The notes beneath the pieces are model-generated. The model was not told the origin of the DNA. It saw only the letters and a list, made by a program, of their open reading frames with translations, and made no database searches. The position numbers were made by a program, and so were the translations under genes. 64,000 nucleotides of DNA, taken from contig NZ_CP106738.1 in assembly GCF_025639885.1 (NCBI RefSeq), positions 806,001-870,000 on the forward strand, read 5' to 3'. Origin of the DNA: Roseovarius pelagicus (GTDB lineage: Bacteria > Pseudomonadota > Alphaproteobacteria > Rhodobacterales > Rhodobacteraceae). Below, in pieces: positions 47,674 to 56,289 of this stretch. Numbering within the stretch: the first letter of the stretch is position 1; each line of letters starts with the position of its first letter.

Positions 47674-48393
47674 ATGAAAAAGCTTATCCTTTCTACCGCT
47701 GCGCTGGCGCTGTCAGCGGGCATGGCCCTGTCGGCGGATACTGTCCGTCTGGGCACCGAAGGCGCCTATGCGCCATGGAACTTCATCAATGATGCCGGCG
47801 ATGTCGACGGGTTCGAGCGCGAGCTGGGCGATGAACTGTGCAAACGCGCAGAGCTGGCCTGCGAGTGGGTTACAAACGAATGGGACAGCATCATCCCCAA
47901 CCTCGTTTCGGGCAACTACGACGCGATCATCGCGGGCATGTCGATCACCGACGAGCGCGATGAAGTCATTGACTTTACCCAGAACTACACACCGCCAGAC
48001 CCGTCGGCCTATCTGGGCATGAGTGAAGGCATTGATCTGTCCACCGGCGTCATCGCGGCGCAAACCGGCACAATCCAGGCCGGTTATGTCGCCGAGAGCG
48101 GCGCAACGCTGGTCGAATTCGCCACGCCCGAGGAAACCGTCGCTGCCGTGAAAAACGGCGAAGCGGATGCGGTTCTTGCCGATAAATCCTACCTCGCGCC
48201 CATCGCCGCAGAAGATGCGGACCTGATGTTCGTGGGCGAAGATGTGCCGCTGGGTGGTGGTGTCGGCATGGGCCTGCGCGAATCCGATGGCGAGCTGCGC
48301 GAGAAATTCGACGCGGCGATCCAGTCGATGAAGGATGATGGCACGCTCAACACCATGATCACGAAGTGGGAAGTGTCCTCGACCTTTGAATAA
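47674..48393 (+). CDS. Polar amino-acid-type ABC transporter periplasmic binding protein
   Basis: A 239-residue periplasmic solute-binding protein of family 3. The signal peptide MKKLILSTAALALSAGMALSA is followed by the family pattern TVRLGTEGAYAPWNFIND, GFERELGDELCKRA, YDAIIAGMSITDERDEVIDF and AVLADKSYL. The ligand may be a cationic amino acid or amine; the downstream ligases and oxidase favour an amine. GGGAG precedes the ATG. A strong terminator follows it, so this gene can be expressed well above the permeases. Confidence 0.92.
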   Translation: MKKLILSTAALALSAGMALSADTVRLGTEGAYAPWNFINDAGDVDGFERELGDELCKRAELACEWVTNEWDSIIPNLVSGNYDAIIAGMSITDERDEVIDFTQNYTPPDPSAYLGMSEGIDLSTGVIAAQTGTIQAGYVAESGATLVEFATPEETVAAVKNGEADAVLADKSYLAPIAAEDADLMFVGEDVPLGGGVGMGLRESDGELREKFDAAIQSMKDDGTLNTMITKWEVSSTFE

Positions 48394-48401
48394 AACACGC
48401 A

Positions 48402-48436
48402 AGAGGGGGGCATCACGCTCCCCTCTTTTTCTTTTT
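48402..48436 (+). terminator. Intrinsic terminator/attenuator after the binding-protein gene
   Basis: AGAGGGG pairs with CCCCTCT around an eleven-base loop and is followed by TTTTTCTTTTTC. It sits nine bases after the binding-protein stop, inside what would otherwise be one operon. Partial read-through would give high binding protein and low permease levels. Confidence 0.85.
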
Positions 48437-48482
48437 CAACGACATTCGATTTTCTTTTCACCAAACGTTGCGGGCGCGGCTG

Positions 48483-48854
48483 ATGTTTGATCCGATTCAA
48501 TGCAGATTGTGGTCCGAGCCAACGATTTTGGCCGACAAGGGTCATGGCGAAGTGTTCGAGACGATAGAGACATTTCGCGACAGCAGCCACCACATGCGCG
48601 CACTGGTGCGGTGCCGTGAATGTGGCCAGAGGTATATCTTTGATTACCATGAAGAAATCGACTGGGAAACCGGGAACGATCCGACCTATCTGACCTACGT
48701 TCCGGTGCGAAATGACGCCGATATTGCGCAAATGCGGAACGTCCCGGATCAGATCGGTATCCTGCAATTTCATCCCCGGTTGCAGTATGATCGGCCAAAT
48801 GGCCAACCCCGCTGGCTGAAGGACGACCAGCCTGCGCCGTCGAGGAAGCATTAA
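48483..48854 (+). CDS. Small CxxC protein of unknown function inside the transporter operon
   Basis: A 123-residue soluble protein I do not recognise. One CxxC pair (RCRECGQRY) sits in a short strand-rich region, like half of a zinc ribbon. Acidic and aromatic residues follow (DYHEEIDWETGNDPTYL). No signal peptide or membrane helix. The stop (TAA) abuts the GTG start of the next permease, so it is co-translated with the permeases. The ATG at 48483 is preferred over an in-frame start at 48468, although the ribosome site is weak. A regulatory or assembly role is conceivable but unsupported. Confidence 0.65.
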   Translation: MFDPIQCRLWSEPTILADKGHGEVFETIETFRDSSHHMRALVRCRECGQRYIFDYHEEIDWETGNDPTYLTYVPVRNDADIAQMRNVPDQIGILQFHPRLQYDRPNGQPRWLKDDQPAPSRKH

Positions 48855-49739
48855 GTGTTCTCATTCTGCACAGACCCTGAAACACTCGGCTCGCTTCAGT
48901 GGTTGGCGTGTTACCTGACCACGGGCAAGCATATGCTGCTCTACATGAGCTTTGGCACGGTGCTGCTGCTGTTGGGGATCACGGCCCCCACGGCACTGGC
49001 GTTCGGGTTTGGGGGCGCGATGGCGGCCCGGTCGCGGATTTTGCCGATCAGTTGGCTGGGCAAGGCCTATATCGCGCTGGTGCGCGGCGTGCCCGACATC
49101 GCGTTTTTCCTGTTCTTCGTGATCGCGCTGGACCAGATGTTCGAATGGACGCGGCATCAGATCCTGTGCCCGGACTGGACCGAGCCAGTCCGGCAGGGCA
49201 ATGATTTCGTCGTTTGCGCGGCGGCCAAGCTGCCGCTGTCCACCGCCCCGCAATGGATGCACGAAGTCTACGGTTTCTTTGTCGCCGTGCTGACCTTTGC
49301 CATCGTTTTTGGTGCGTTTGCCGCCAATGTCCTCTTTGGCGCGATGCGGGCTGTGCCCCGTGGCCAATTGGAGACGGCAGAAGCCTACGGCATGACACGG
49401 CGTCAGACGTTTCGGCGCATTCTGGTACCGCAGATGTGGGTCTATGCCCTGCCCGGCCTCAGCAACCTGTGGATGGTGCTGATCAAGGCAACGCCGCTGC
49501 TGTTCCTGCTGGGGGTCGAGGATATCGTTTATTGGGCGCGAGAATTGGGCGGCACGGCCAATCCGCGCTTTACCGACTATCCGCATGGCGACTGGCGGAT
49601 GTGGTACTTCTTTGCGCTGCTGATTTTCTATCTGGGCTTTACCAAAGTGTCCGAAGTATTTCTGGGCAGGGTGATGACCCGCCTGACCCACGGGCAGGCC
49701 ACGACGGGCGGCGAAGCCCAGAGAAAGGCGGCGACGTAA
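48855..49739 (+). CDS. Polar amino-acid-type ABC transporter permease (HisQ-like)
   Basis: A 294-residue inner-membrane permease with about five or six hydrophobic segments. The ATPase-contact loop is ETAEAYGMTRRQTFRRILVP. A loop of about 40 residues after the second helix (WTRHQILCPDWTEPVRQGND) is longer than in E. coli HisQ. The start is GTG at 48855, directly after the preceding stop with no gap. It is co-translated with the next permease, whose ATG follows immediately. Confidence 0.9.
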   Translation: MFSFCTDPETLGSLQWLACYLTTGKHMLLYMSFGTVLLLLGITAPTALAFGFGGAMAARSRILPISWLGKAYIALVRGVPDIAFFLFFVIALDQMFEWTRHQILCPDWTEPVRQGNDFVVCAAAKLPLSTAPQWMHEVYGFFVAVLTFAIVFGAFAANVLFGAMRAVPRGQLETAEAYGMTRRQTFRRILVPQMWVYALPGLSNLWMVLIKATPLLFLLGVEDIVYWARELGGTANPRFTDYPHGDWRMWYFFALLIFYLGFTKVSEVFLGRVMTRLTHGQATTGGEAQRKAAT

Positions 49740-50546
49740 ATGCTGTGCTGGGATGTCATACAGGATTATGGGCTGCGCAGTCTCGGGATTGGTGAGCGGT
49801 TGTTGCCGCGTGATAGCTTCACGCTTTGCGACCAGCTGGTTCTGATCGGGTCCGGCATGTTGTGGAACGTCTATTTCGGTGTTGTGGCGCTGCTCAGCGG
49901 TTTCTTCCTTGCCACGGCTGTTGCGGTCGGCAAGGGGTCGCGGAACCTGCTGGCGCGCAAATCGTCGGAATGGTTCATCTTTGTGTTTCGCGGCTCGCCG
50001 CTCTTTATCCAGTTCTTCTTTGCCTATTTCCTGTTTCTCAGCCTCAAGAAGGTCAGCCCGATCTTTGACGCGTTCACCGCCGCGTGGCTGGGGGCGCTGA
50101 TCGTTCTGTTTTTGAATACCGCCGCCTATTCAGGCGAAATTTTCTATGGTGCGCTACGGTCGATCCCCAAGGGCGATGTCGAGGCAGCCGATGCTTACGG
50201 GTTCTCTGGCTGGCCACGGTTCAAACGGATCGTGTGGCCCACGATGCTGCGCCTTGCATGGCCTGCCTACACGAACGAGGCGATTTTCCTGTTCCATGCC
50301 ACAACGCTGGTGTTTTTCAGCGGATTCCCCGCGTGGCAGCAGCGCGGTGATGCGCTGTATTATGCCAATTATTTCGCGGACAAGACGTTTAACCCGTTTG
50401 TGCCCTACCCCATCTTGGCTGGCTATTTCATCCTGCTGACCTTGTGTGTGATCAGCGTCTTTGGCCTAATCAACCGGCATCTGAACCGGCACCTGCCACA
50501 AGAAGCACGGCGAAAATTGCGGTTGCGCCCGAACCTTATTCGGTAA
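49740..50546 (+). CDS. Polar amino-acid-type ABC transporter permease (HisM-like)
   Basis: A 268-residue partner permease. The contact loop is DVEAADAYGFSGWPRFKRIV and the typical FRGSPLFIQFFFAYF segment is present. It starts with no gap after the previous gene and is followed 31 bases later by the first glutamine-synthetase-like gene, which ties transport to the catabolic steps. Confidence 0.9.
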   Translation: MLCWDVIQDYGLRSLGIGERLLPRDSFTLCDQLVLIGSGMLWNVYFGVVALLSGFFLATAVAVGKGSRNLLARKSSEWFIFVFRGSPLFIQFFFAYFLFLSLKKVSPIFDAFTAAWLGALIVLFLNTAAYSGEIFYGALRSIPKGDVEAADAYGFSGWPRFKRIVWPTMLRLAWPAYTNEAIFLFHATTLVFFSGFPAWQQRGDALYYANYFADKTFNPFVPYPILAGYFILLTLCVISVFGLINRHLNRHLPQEARRKLRLRPNLIR

Positions 50547-50577
50547 ATCTATCTGCCAACCCGCAGAGGATACCATT

Positions 50578-51894
50578 ATGCAACTGGAAAATTTCGCCAC
50601 GTTTCGCGTCGCGGCCTGTGATCTGAATGGTCAGATGCGCGGCAAGCGTGTACCGGCATCGTATTTTGAGAAACTCGAAAGCGGGACCGTGCGCATGCCG
50701 CTATCGGCGCTCAACGTCGATATCAAGGGGGCCGATATCGACGGCAGTCCGCTGATATTCGAGACTGGCGATGCCGATGGTATCCTGCTGCCCACGTCGC
50801 GCGGGGCCGTGCCCCTGCCTTGGCTGGACGGCTCTCAGCCGCTGGTGCCGATGCAGATGTATTTCGAGGACGGCACGCCGTTCTACGGCGACGCGCGGCA
50901 CGCGTTGCGCAGCGTGCTGGACCGCTATCAGGAGCGTGGCTGGCAGGTGATCGCCTCGACCGAGCTGGAATTCACACTGGTTGACGACAGTGGCAAGGTG
51001 CTGAAGTCGGTCCGCGATCCGCGCAGCGGGCGGCGCATTGACGGCTCGGAAATCCTGTCGCTGAGCGAGATGGACGCGTTCGACCCATTCCTGTCGGCGC
51101 TCTACGAATCCTGTGCGGCGATGGACATCGACGCCCAGACAGCCACCAGCGAGGCGGGCGTCGGCCAGTTCGAGATTACGCTGAACCACCAGCAGGCGCT
51201 ACATGCCGCCGACGACACATGGCTGTTCAAGGCGCTGATCCGTGGCCTTGCGCGCAAGTTCGGCTGTGCTGCGACCTTTATGGCCAAGCCGTTTGTGCAG
51301 GATTCCGGCAATGGCATGCACATGCATTTTTCCGTACTCGACGCCGACGGCAACAACATCTTTGACGATGGTGGCCCCAAGGGCACCGATATGCTGCGCG
51401 CCGCGATCGGCGGCTGCGTGGCGGCGATGCGCGGATCCACCCTCGTCTTTGCGCCGCATGCCAACAGCTATGCCCGGCTGGTGCCCGATGCCCATGCCCC
51501 TACTGCGATCTGCTGGGCCTATGAGAACCGCACCGCTGCCGTGCGCGTCCCCGGTGGGTCGCCCGCCGCGCGCCGGATCGAACACCGGGTCGCGGGTGGC
51601 GATATCAATCCCTATCTCAGCTTTGCCGCGATCCTCGGTGCGGCCCTGATCGGGATCGAGGACGACATGGATCCCGGCACGCCCATATCCGGCAATGCCT
51701 ACGGTCAGGACCTGCCGCAACTGGCAGAGGATTGGCGGACGGCGGTGGATCTGTTTGAAAGCGATCCGCTGATCGCACGTATTTTCGAGCCCAAGATGGT
51801 GCGCAATCTGGTGCTGACCAAACGGCAGGAGATCGAGATCATGTTCGAACTGCCCGAAGATCAGCATTGGAAGACCTACCTCGAAAAGGTCTGA
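50578..51894 (+). CDS. Glutamine synthetase family ligase (gamma-glutamylamine synthetase-like)
   Basis: A 438-residue glutamine-synthetase-fold enzyme. The metal and nucleotide residues are all visible: ASTELEF, SEAGVGQFEITL, MAKPFVQDSGNGMHMHFSVL, ENRTAAVRVPG and RRIEHRVAGGDINPYL. The subfamily is PuuA/GlnT-like rather than classical GlnA: it is short, with no adenylylation tyrosine region recognised. Such enzymes couple glutamate to an amine (putrescine, ethanolamine, isopropylamine) with ATP. Position after a transporter and before an amidotransferase and FAD oxidase supports amine catabolism. Confidence 0.88.
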   Translation: MQLENFATFRVAACDLNGQMRGKRVPASYFEKLESGTVRMPLSALNVDIKGADIDGSPLIFETGDADGILLPTSRGAVPLPWLDGSQPLVPMQMYFEDGTPFYGDARHALRSVLDRYQERGWQVIASTELEFTLVDDSGKVLKSVRDPRSGRRIDGSEILSLSEMDAFDPFLSALYESCAAMDIDAQTATSEAGVGQFEITLNHQQALHAADDTWLFKALIRGLARKFGCAATFMAKPFVQDSGNGMHMHFSVLDADGNNIFDDGGPKGTDMLRAAIGGCVAAMRGSTLVFAPHANSYARLVPDAHAPTAICWAYENRTAAVRVPGGSPAARRIEHRVAGGDINPYLSFAAILGAALIGIEDDMDPGTPISGNAYGQDLPQLAEDWRTAVDLFESDPLIARIFEPKMVRNLVLTKRQEIEIMFELPEDQHWKTYLEKV

Positions 51895-51926
51895 CACGAC
51901 GCGCCTGATCCATGCTAAAATTCAGC

Positions 51927-51971
51927 TTGCTGGCTTCACTTGGCTCGGCTAGCTTGAAATTTGATCAAATT
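51927..51971 (+). promoter_or_regulatory. Candidate internal promoter with palindromic operator
   Basis: TTGCTG at 51927, a 17-base spacer and TAGCTT at 51950 resemble a weak sigma-70 promoter. Three bases further on, AATTTGATCAAATT (51958-51971) is a perfect 14-base palindrome, placed where a repressor could block initiation. The amidotransferase, second ligase and oxidase may therefore be controlled separately. Confidence 0.4.
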
Positions 51972-51995
51972 ACCATGCCGGAATGGAACCGCGCG

Positions 51996-52673
51996 ATGAA
52001 GATTGGCATTCTGCTGACCGGGCACGCCCCCGAAGATATCAAAGCCGTCATGGGCGACTATGACACCATGTTCGAAGATTTGCTGGATGGGCATGGGTTT
52101 ACCTATGACAGCTATGCGGTGGTCGACGGGGTGTTCCCCGACGGACCCGAGGCCGCCGATGGCTGGCTGATTACGGGATCCAAGCATGGCGCCTACGAGG
52201 ACCATCCGTGGATCGCCCCGCTGGAGCAGTTCATTCGCGACGTCTATGCCGATGGCCGCCCGATGGTGGGCGTCTGTTTTGGTCATCAGATCATTGCGCA
52301 AGCCATGGGTGGCAAGGTCGAGAAATTCGACAAAGGCTGGTCGGTCGGGCGCACCTATTACGAAATCGAAGGCCGTCAGATGCAGCTGAATGCGTGGCAT
52401 CAGGATCAGGTGACAGAGCTGCCTGACGGGGCAGAGGTGATCGGGCAAAATGATTTCTGCCGCAACGCCGCGCTGCTATATGGTGACCGCATCTATACCG
52501 TGCAGCCGCATCCCGAGCATACCGCCGATTTCGTCGGCCGTCTGATCCACTCACGCGGGCGCGGGCTGGTGCCTGATCCGCTGCTGGATAACGCGCTGGC
52601 ACATCTGGACAGCCCCACGGATAATCAGATCATGGCCGACCGCATGGCGGCCTTTCTCAAACGAGGTGCATAA
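51996..52673 (+). CDS. Class I glutamine amidotransferase-like gamma-glutamyl hydrolase
   Basis: A 225-residue stand-alone amidotransferase domain. The nucleophile Cys is in VGVCFGHQIIAQAMGG and the His-Glu pair in VQPHPEHT; AWHQDQVTELPDGAEV is typical of the GuaA-N-like group. In a gamma-glutamylation pathway it would remove glutamate from the oxidised gamma-glutamyl product. The ATG at 51996 fits the family start (KIGILLTGHAPED); starts upstream read through an apparent regulatory region. It overlaps the next ligase gene by one base (TAATG). Confidence 0.88.
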   Translation: MKIGILLTGHAPEDIKAVMGDYDTMFEDLLDGHGFTYDSYAVVDGVFPDGPEAADGWLITGSKHGAYEDHPWIAPLEQFIRDVYADGRPMVGVCFGHQIIAQAMGGKVEKFDKGWSVGRTYYEIEGRQMQLNAWHQDQVTELPDGAEVIGQNDFCRNAALLYGDRIYTVQPHPEHTADFVGRLIHSRGRGLVPDPLLDNALAHLDSPTDNQIMADRMAAFLKRGA

Positions 52674-54031
52674 TGGCCGACTGGACCCAGAAATTCCCCG
52701 AAGCGGCGCGCGCCTATCTTGAGGGGCGCAGGCTGGACGAAGTCGAATGCATCATCTCTGACTTACCCGGTATTGCGCGCGGCAAGGCCGTGCCAGCCAG
52801 CAAGTTTGCCAAGCAGAAGCATTTCCATCTGCCCGACTCGATCTTTTTCCAGACCATCACCGGCGATTGGGGTGAGGCCGCAGGCGATGATGGGTTCATC
52901 GAACAGGACATGATCCTGAAACCGGACATGGACACAGCGACCGCCGCACCGTGGACAGGCGACTGGACCATTCAGGTCATTCACGACGCCTATGACGGCG
53001 ATGGTGATCCGGTGGGCTGTTCGCCGCGCAACGTGCTGAAGCGTGTTGTCGCACTATATGCCGAGCGCGGGCTGACGCCGGTGGTTGCGCCCGAGATGGA
53101 GTTCTATCTGGTCGCGCGCAACATCGACCCGGCCAAGGAAATCGAGCCGATGATTGGCCGATCCGGCCGCCCCGCCGCCGCGCGGCAGGCCTATTCGATG
53201 ACCGCCGTGGACGAGTTCGGCCCGGTGATCGACGATATTTATGATTTCGCCGAAGCGCAGGGATTCGAGATCGACGGAATCACGCAAGAGGGTGGCGCAG
53301 GCCAGCTAGAGATCAACCTGAACCACGGCGATCCAGTGATGCTGGCCGATGAGGTGTTCTATTTCAAACGGCTGATCCGCGAGGCGGCATTGCGGCATGA
53401 CTGCTTTGCCACTTTCATGGCCAAGCCGATTGCGGACGAGCCGGGATCAGCGATGCACATTCACCATTCGGTACTGGATGCAAAAACCGGCAAGAACATA
53501 TTCGTCGATGCCAAGGGCAAAGACACCGACGCCTTTTATCATTTCATCGCAGGATTGCAGAACCACATGCCTGCTGCGACCGCCGTGATGGCACCCTACG
53601 TCAATTCCTATCGCCGGTATGTCAAGGATCACGCAGCGCCGATCAATCTGGAATGGGCGCGCGACAACCGCACCACTGGCATTCGCATCCCGATTTCCTC
53701 GACCGCCGCACGGCGGGTTGAAAACCGGCTGGCGGGTATGGATTGCAACCCCTATCTGGCGATTGCCGCCAGCCTCGCCTGCGGCCTGTTGGGGCTGGAG
53801 GACGCGGTCAAACCTGCAGATGAATTCCGTGGGGACGCCTACGAGGGTGAGGGCGACATCCCGCGCGTTCTGGGCGATGCGCTGGATATGTTCGAGGAGG
53901 CAACCCGCCTGCACGAGGTCCTCGGCCCGGATTTCGCGCGCGTCTATGGCATCGTCAAACGCGCGGAGTATGATGAATTCCTTCAGGTGATCTCGCCTTG
54001 GGAGCGTGAACATCTGCTGCTGAACGTCTGA
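52673..54031 (+). CDS. Glutamine synthetase family ligase, second copy
   Basis: A 452-residue glutamine-synthetase-fold ligase distinct from the one at 50578. Active-site blocks are APEMEFYLV, EGGAGQLEINLNHGD, MAKPIADEPGSAMHIHHSVL, DNRTTGIRIP and RRVENRLAGMDCNPYL. It matches the gamma-glutamylputrescine synthetase (PuuA) type. It starts within the stop of the amidotransferase gene and ends 7 bases before the FAD oxidase gene, so the three form one unit. Two ligases in one cluster suggest two amines or two steps. Confidence 0.9.
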   Translation: MADWTQKFPEAARAYLEGRRLDEVECIISDLPGIARGKAVPASKFAKQKHFHLPDSIFFQTITGDWGEAAGDDGFIEQDMILKPDMDTATAAPWTGDWTIQVIHDAYDGDGDPVGCSPRNVLKRVVALYAERGLTPVVAPEMEFYLVARNIDPAKEIEPMIGRSGRPAAARQAYSMTAVDEFGPVIDDIYDFAEAQGFEIDGITQEGGAGQLEINLNHGDPVMLADEVFYFKRLIREAALRHDCFATFMAKPIADEPGSAMHIHHSVLDAKTGKNIFVDAKGKDTDAFYHFIAGLQNHMPAATAVMAPYVNSYRRYVKDHAAPINLEWARDNRTTGIRIPISSTAARRVENRLAGMDCNPYLAIAASLACGLLGLEDAVKPADEFRGDAYEGEGDIPRVLGDALDMFEEATRLHEVLGPDFARVYGIVKRAEYDEFLQVISPWEREHLLLNV

Positions 54032-54038
54032 TCTGCGC

Positions 54039-55343
54039 ATGGATCTGCTCTATGCCAATGACCGGGCTGGCACCTATCCTGACAGCTGGTATGCCGCAAC
54101 ATCCGATCGGATCGATGCGCGCAACCCGTTAAAGGGCGAGGTGCGCGCCGATGTCTGCGTGATCGGTGCGGGCTATACGGGGTTATCCGCGGCGCTGCAT
54201 CTGGCCGAGGCCGGGATGGACGTGGTGCTGCTGGAGGCGCACCGCGCGGGCTTTGGCGCGTCCGGGCGTAATGGCGGACAGTTGGGCAGCGGGCAGCGTA
54301 TGGGCCAGCACGGGCTGGAAAAGCTGGTGGGACAGGATGACGCCACCAAGCTGTGGGAGATGGCCGAAGACACCAAAGCACTGGTGAAATCGCTGATCGA
54401 GCGGCACAAGATCGACTGTCATCTGAAGCCCGGTGTCGCGCATGCGTGTTTCTCTGCCACTGAGATGCGCGACGAACACGCCGAGGCAGATCATCTGGCG
54501 GACCGTTATGGCTACACTCAGATTGAAAAACTGACCCGCGAGCAGATGCACACCCTTTGCCCCTCGCCCGCCTATCACGGCGGCGCGCTGGATATGGGTG
54601 CCGCGCATCTGCACCCGTTGCAATATGCGCTGGGTCTGGCACGCGCGGCAGAGTCGGCAGGCGTGCGCATCTTTGAGAATTCAAAAGTACACGACATCGA
54701 CACGAAACACGGCACGCTGGTACGTACAGATCACGGGCAGGTGGCGGCGGATCATGTGGTCCTTGCCTGCAACGGCTATCTTGGTGGGTTGAACCGCAAG
54801 GTCGCCGCGCGAGTCATGCCCATCAACAACTTTATCGTCGCGACCCAACCGCTGGGTGAGGATGCCGCGCGCGTACTGACCCGTGATGTGGCTGTTGCGG
54901 ACAGCAAATTCGTGGTAAACTATTTCCGTCTCAGCCATGACAACCGGCTTCTGTTCGGCGGCGGCGAGAGCTATGGCTATCGTTTTCCCAGTGACATCCG
55001 CGCCACGGTCAGTAAGCCGATGCTGGAGATTTTTCCGCATCTGAAAGATGTGCCGCTGGAATATGCATGGGGCGGAACACTGGGCATCACGATGAAACGT
55101 ATGCCCTATTTCGCACGGCTGGCACCCGGCGTCCTGAGCGCCTCAGGCTATTCCGGACACGGCGTCGGCAATGCCACCCATGCGGGGTATCTGCTGGCAC
55201 AGGCCATTCAGGGCGACGCGACGGGGTTCGACCTGATGGCGCGCGTCCCTGCCCCGGCCTTTCCCGGCGGATCAAGCCTGCGCAGCCCTCTCTTGGTGAT
55301 GGCGATGACGTGGTACGCTATGCGCGACCGTTTGGGGTTCTGA
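54039..55343 (+). CDS. FAD-dependent amine oxidoreductase (gamma-glutamylputrescine oxidase-like)
   Basis: A 434-residue DAO-type flavoprotein like PuuB. The dinucleotide-binding motif is VIGAGYTGLSAALHLAEAG, followed by GFGASGRNGGQLGSGQ. The C-terminal part has LLFGGGESYGYRFP and YAWGGTLGITMKRMPYFAR and ends in the family-typical SGYSGHGVGNATHAGYLLA. It would oxidise the gamma-glutamyl amine to the aldehyde, releasing ammonia and hydrogen peroxide. No aldehyde dehydrogenase (PuuC role) is adjacent. Confidence 0.92.
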   Translation: MDLLYANDRAGTYPDSWYAATSDRIDARNPLKGEVRADVCVIGAGYTGLSAALHLAEAGMDVVLLEAHRAGFGASGRNGGQLGSGQRMGQHGLEKLVGQDDATKLWEMAEDTKALVKSLIERHKIDCHLKPGVAHACFSATEMRDEHAEADHLADRYGYTQIEKLTREQMHTLCPSPAYHGGALDMGAAHLHPLQYALGLARAAESAGVRIFENSKVHDIDTKHGTLVRTDHGQVAADHVVLACNGYLGGLNRKVAARVMPINNFIVATQPLGEDAARVLTRDVAVADSKFVVNYFRLSHDNRLLFGGGESYGYRFPSDIRATVSKPMLEIFPHLKDVPLEYAWGGTLGITMKRMPYFARLAPGVLSASGYSGHGVGNATHAGYLLAQAIQGDATGFDLMARVPAPAFPGGSSLRSPLLVMAMTWYAMRDRLGF

Positions 55344-55378
55344 GCAGACGCGGGACCTCATTCAGGGCTGCGGTCGGG

Positions 55379-55786
55379 CTACCGCACCACATGCACACAG
55401 CATTTTGCATGACGCACGACCTTGGCCGCGGTGGACCCCAGCAACAAATCCTGCATGCCGGGCCGGTGGCTGGCGATGACGATACAATCACTGCCCGCCT
55501 CATCCGCGAAATCAAGGATCGCCCGACCGGCGTGACCGCTGGTCACGACGCCAGCGAAGTCTGGCAGCCCCTTGGTCAGGCTGGCCAGTTTCGCTTCTAC
55601 CTCGGCGTGACGTTTGGCCATGTGATCGGCAGGCAAATAGGACAGCGTGTGCACCGGGATCTGTTCGATCACATGCAGCAGGGTGATCATCGCGCCTTCG
55701 TCGGCCAGCACTTTTGCTACGTCGACAGCGGATTTCGAATCGCGATCCTCGCCGAACGATATGGGGACCAGAATATTCTTGTACAT
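55379..55786 (-). CDS. Universal stress protein
   Basis: A 135-residue UspA-fold protein. The N-terminal strand YKNILVPISFGED and the ATP-binding pattern of Gly residues near the C-terminus (SHRPGMQDLLLGSTAAKVV) are present, so it is of the nucleotide-binding type. It is convergent with the oxidase gene and has AGGAG before its ATG. Its specific stress role is unknown. Confidence 0.9.
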   Translation of the reverse strand: MYKNILVPISFGEDRDSKSAVDVAKVLADEGAMITLLHVIEQIPVHTLSYLPADHMAKRHAEVEAKLASLTKGLPDFAGVVTSGHAGRAILDFADEAGSDCIVIASHRPGMQDLLLGSTAAKVVRHAKCCVHVVR

Positions 55787-55855
55787 TTGGGGTCTCCTCT
55801 TGGTGTGGAATACCCCTATTTTACCGCGTCGCGGGCAACCCCGCCTTGACCCATA

Positions 55856-56176
55856 TCAGCCAAAGGTGGCGGCAACGTCGTACATGACCGGCTCGAAACT
55901 CTTGCACAGTTCATTGATCCGCCGGTTGCGCACACGCATTTCCTGTGTGCGCAGCATCGCCTGAAAATCCTCGCGCCGCTTCCATTGGGAATAGTTGGCG
56001 ATACGGGTTTGCGCGTCGTTCACATGCAAACCAGCGGCGATAAAGCCCGGCTGATGCGAGATGAACTTCTCGTAAGCCTCGGTCAGCTCGTCGAGCAGAT
56101 CCTGACAGGTTCCGGGGGTCATTTCGAACGTGGTTATGACGGTCTGGTGGCTGGTGTCGGCATTGATCTGCGGCAT
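55856..56176 (-). CDS. Antibiotic biosynthesis monooxygenase (ABM) domain protein
   Basis: A 106-residue ferredoxin-like-fold protein. The ABM pattern is VITTFEMTPGTCQDLLDELT, then FIAAGLHVNDAQTRIANYSQW and a long C-terminal helix (EDFQAMLRTQEMR). Most members act as cofactor-free oxygenases on quinone-like compounds or in heme/quinone protection. GGAGGA lies before the ATG at 56176; longer frames are unlikely. Confidence 0.82.
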   Translation of the reverse strand: MPQINADTSHQTVITTFEMTPGTCQDLLDELTEAYEKFISHQPGFIAAGLHVNDAQTRIANYSQWKRREDFQAMLRTQEMRVRNRRINELCKSFEPVMYDVAATFG

Positions 56177-56289
56177 GGCATCCTCCGGGTTTTGGAACAA
56201 GCCTAGCAGCTTCGCCACACTCCGCAATCTTTCGCCACGCGCAGCGCCGGTAAATCTTAACCTCTGATTTACCAAGTTTAACGACAGTT

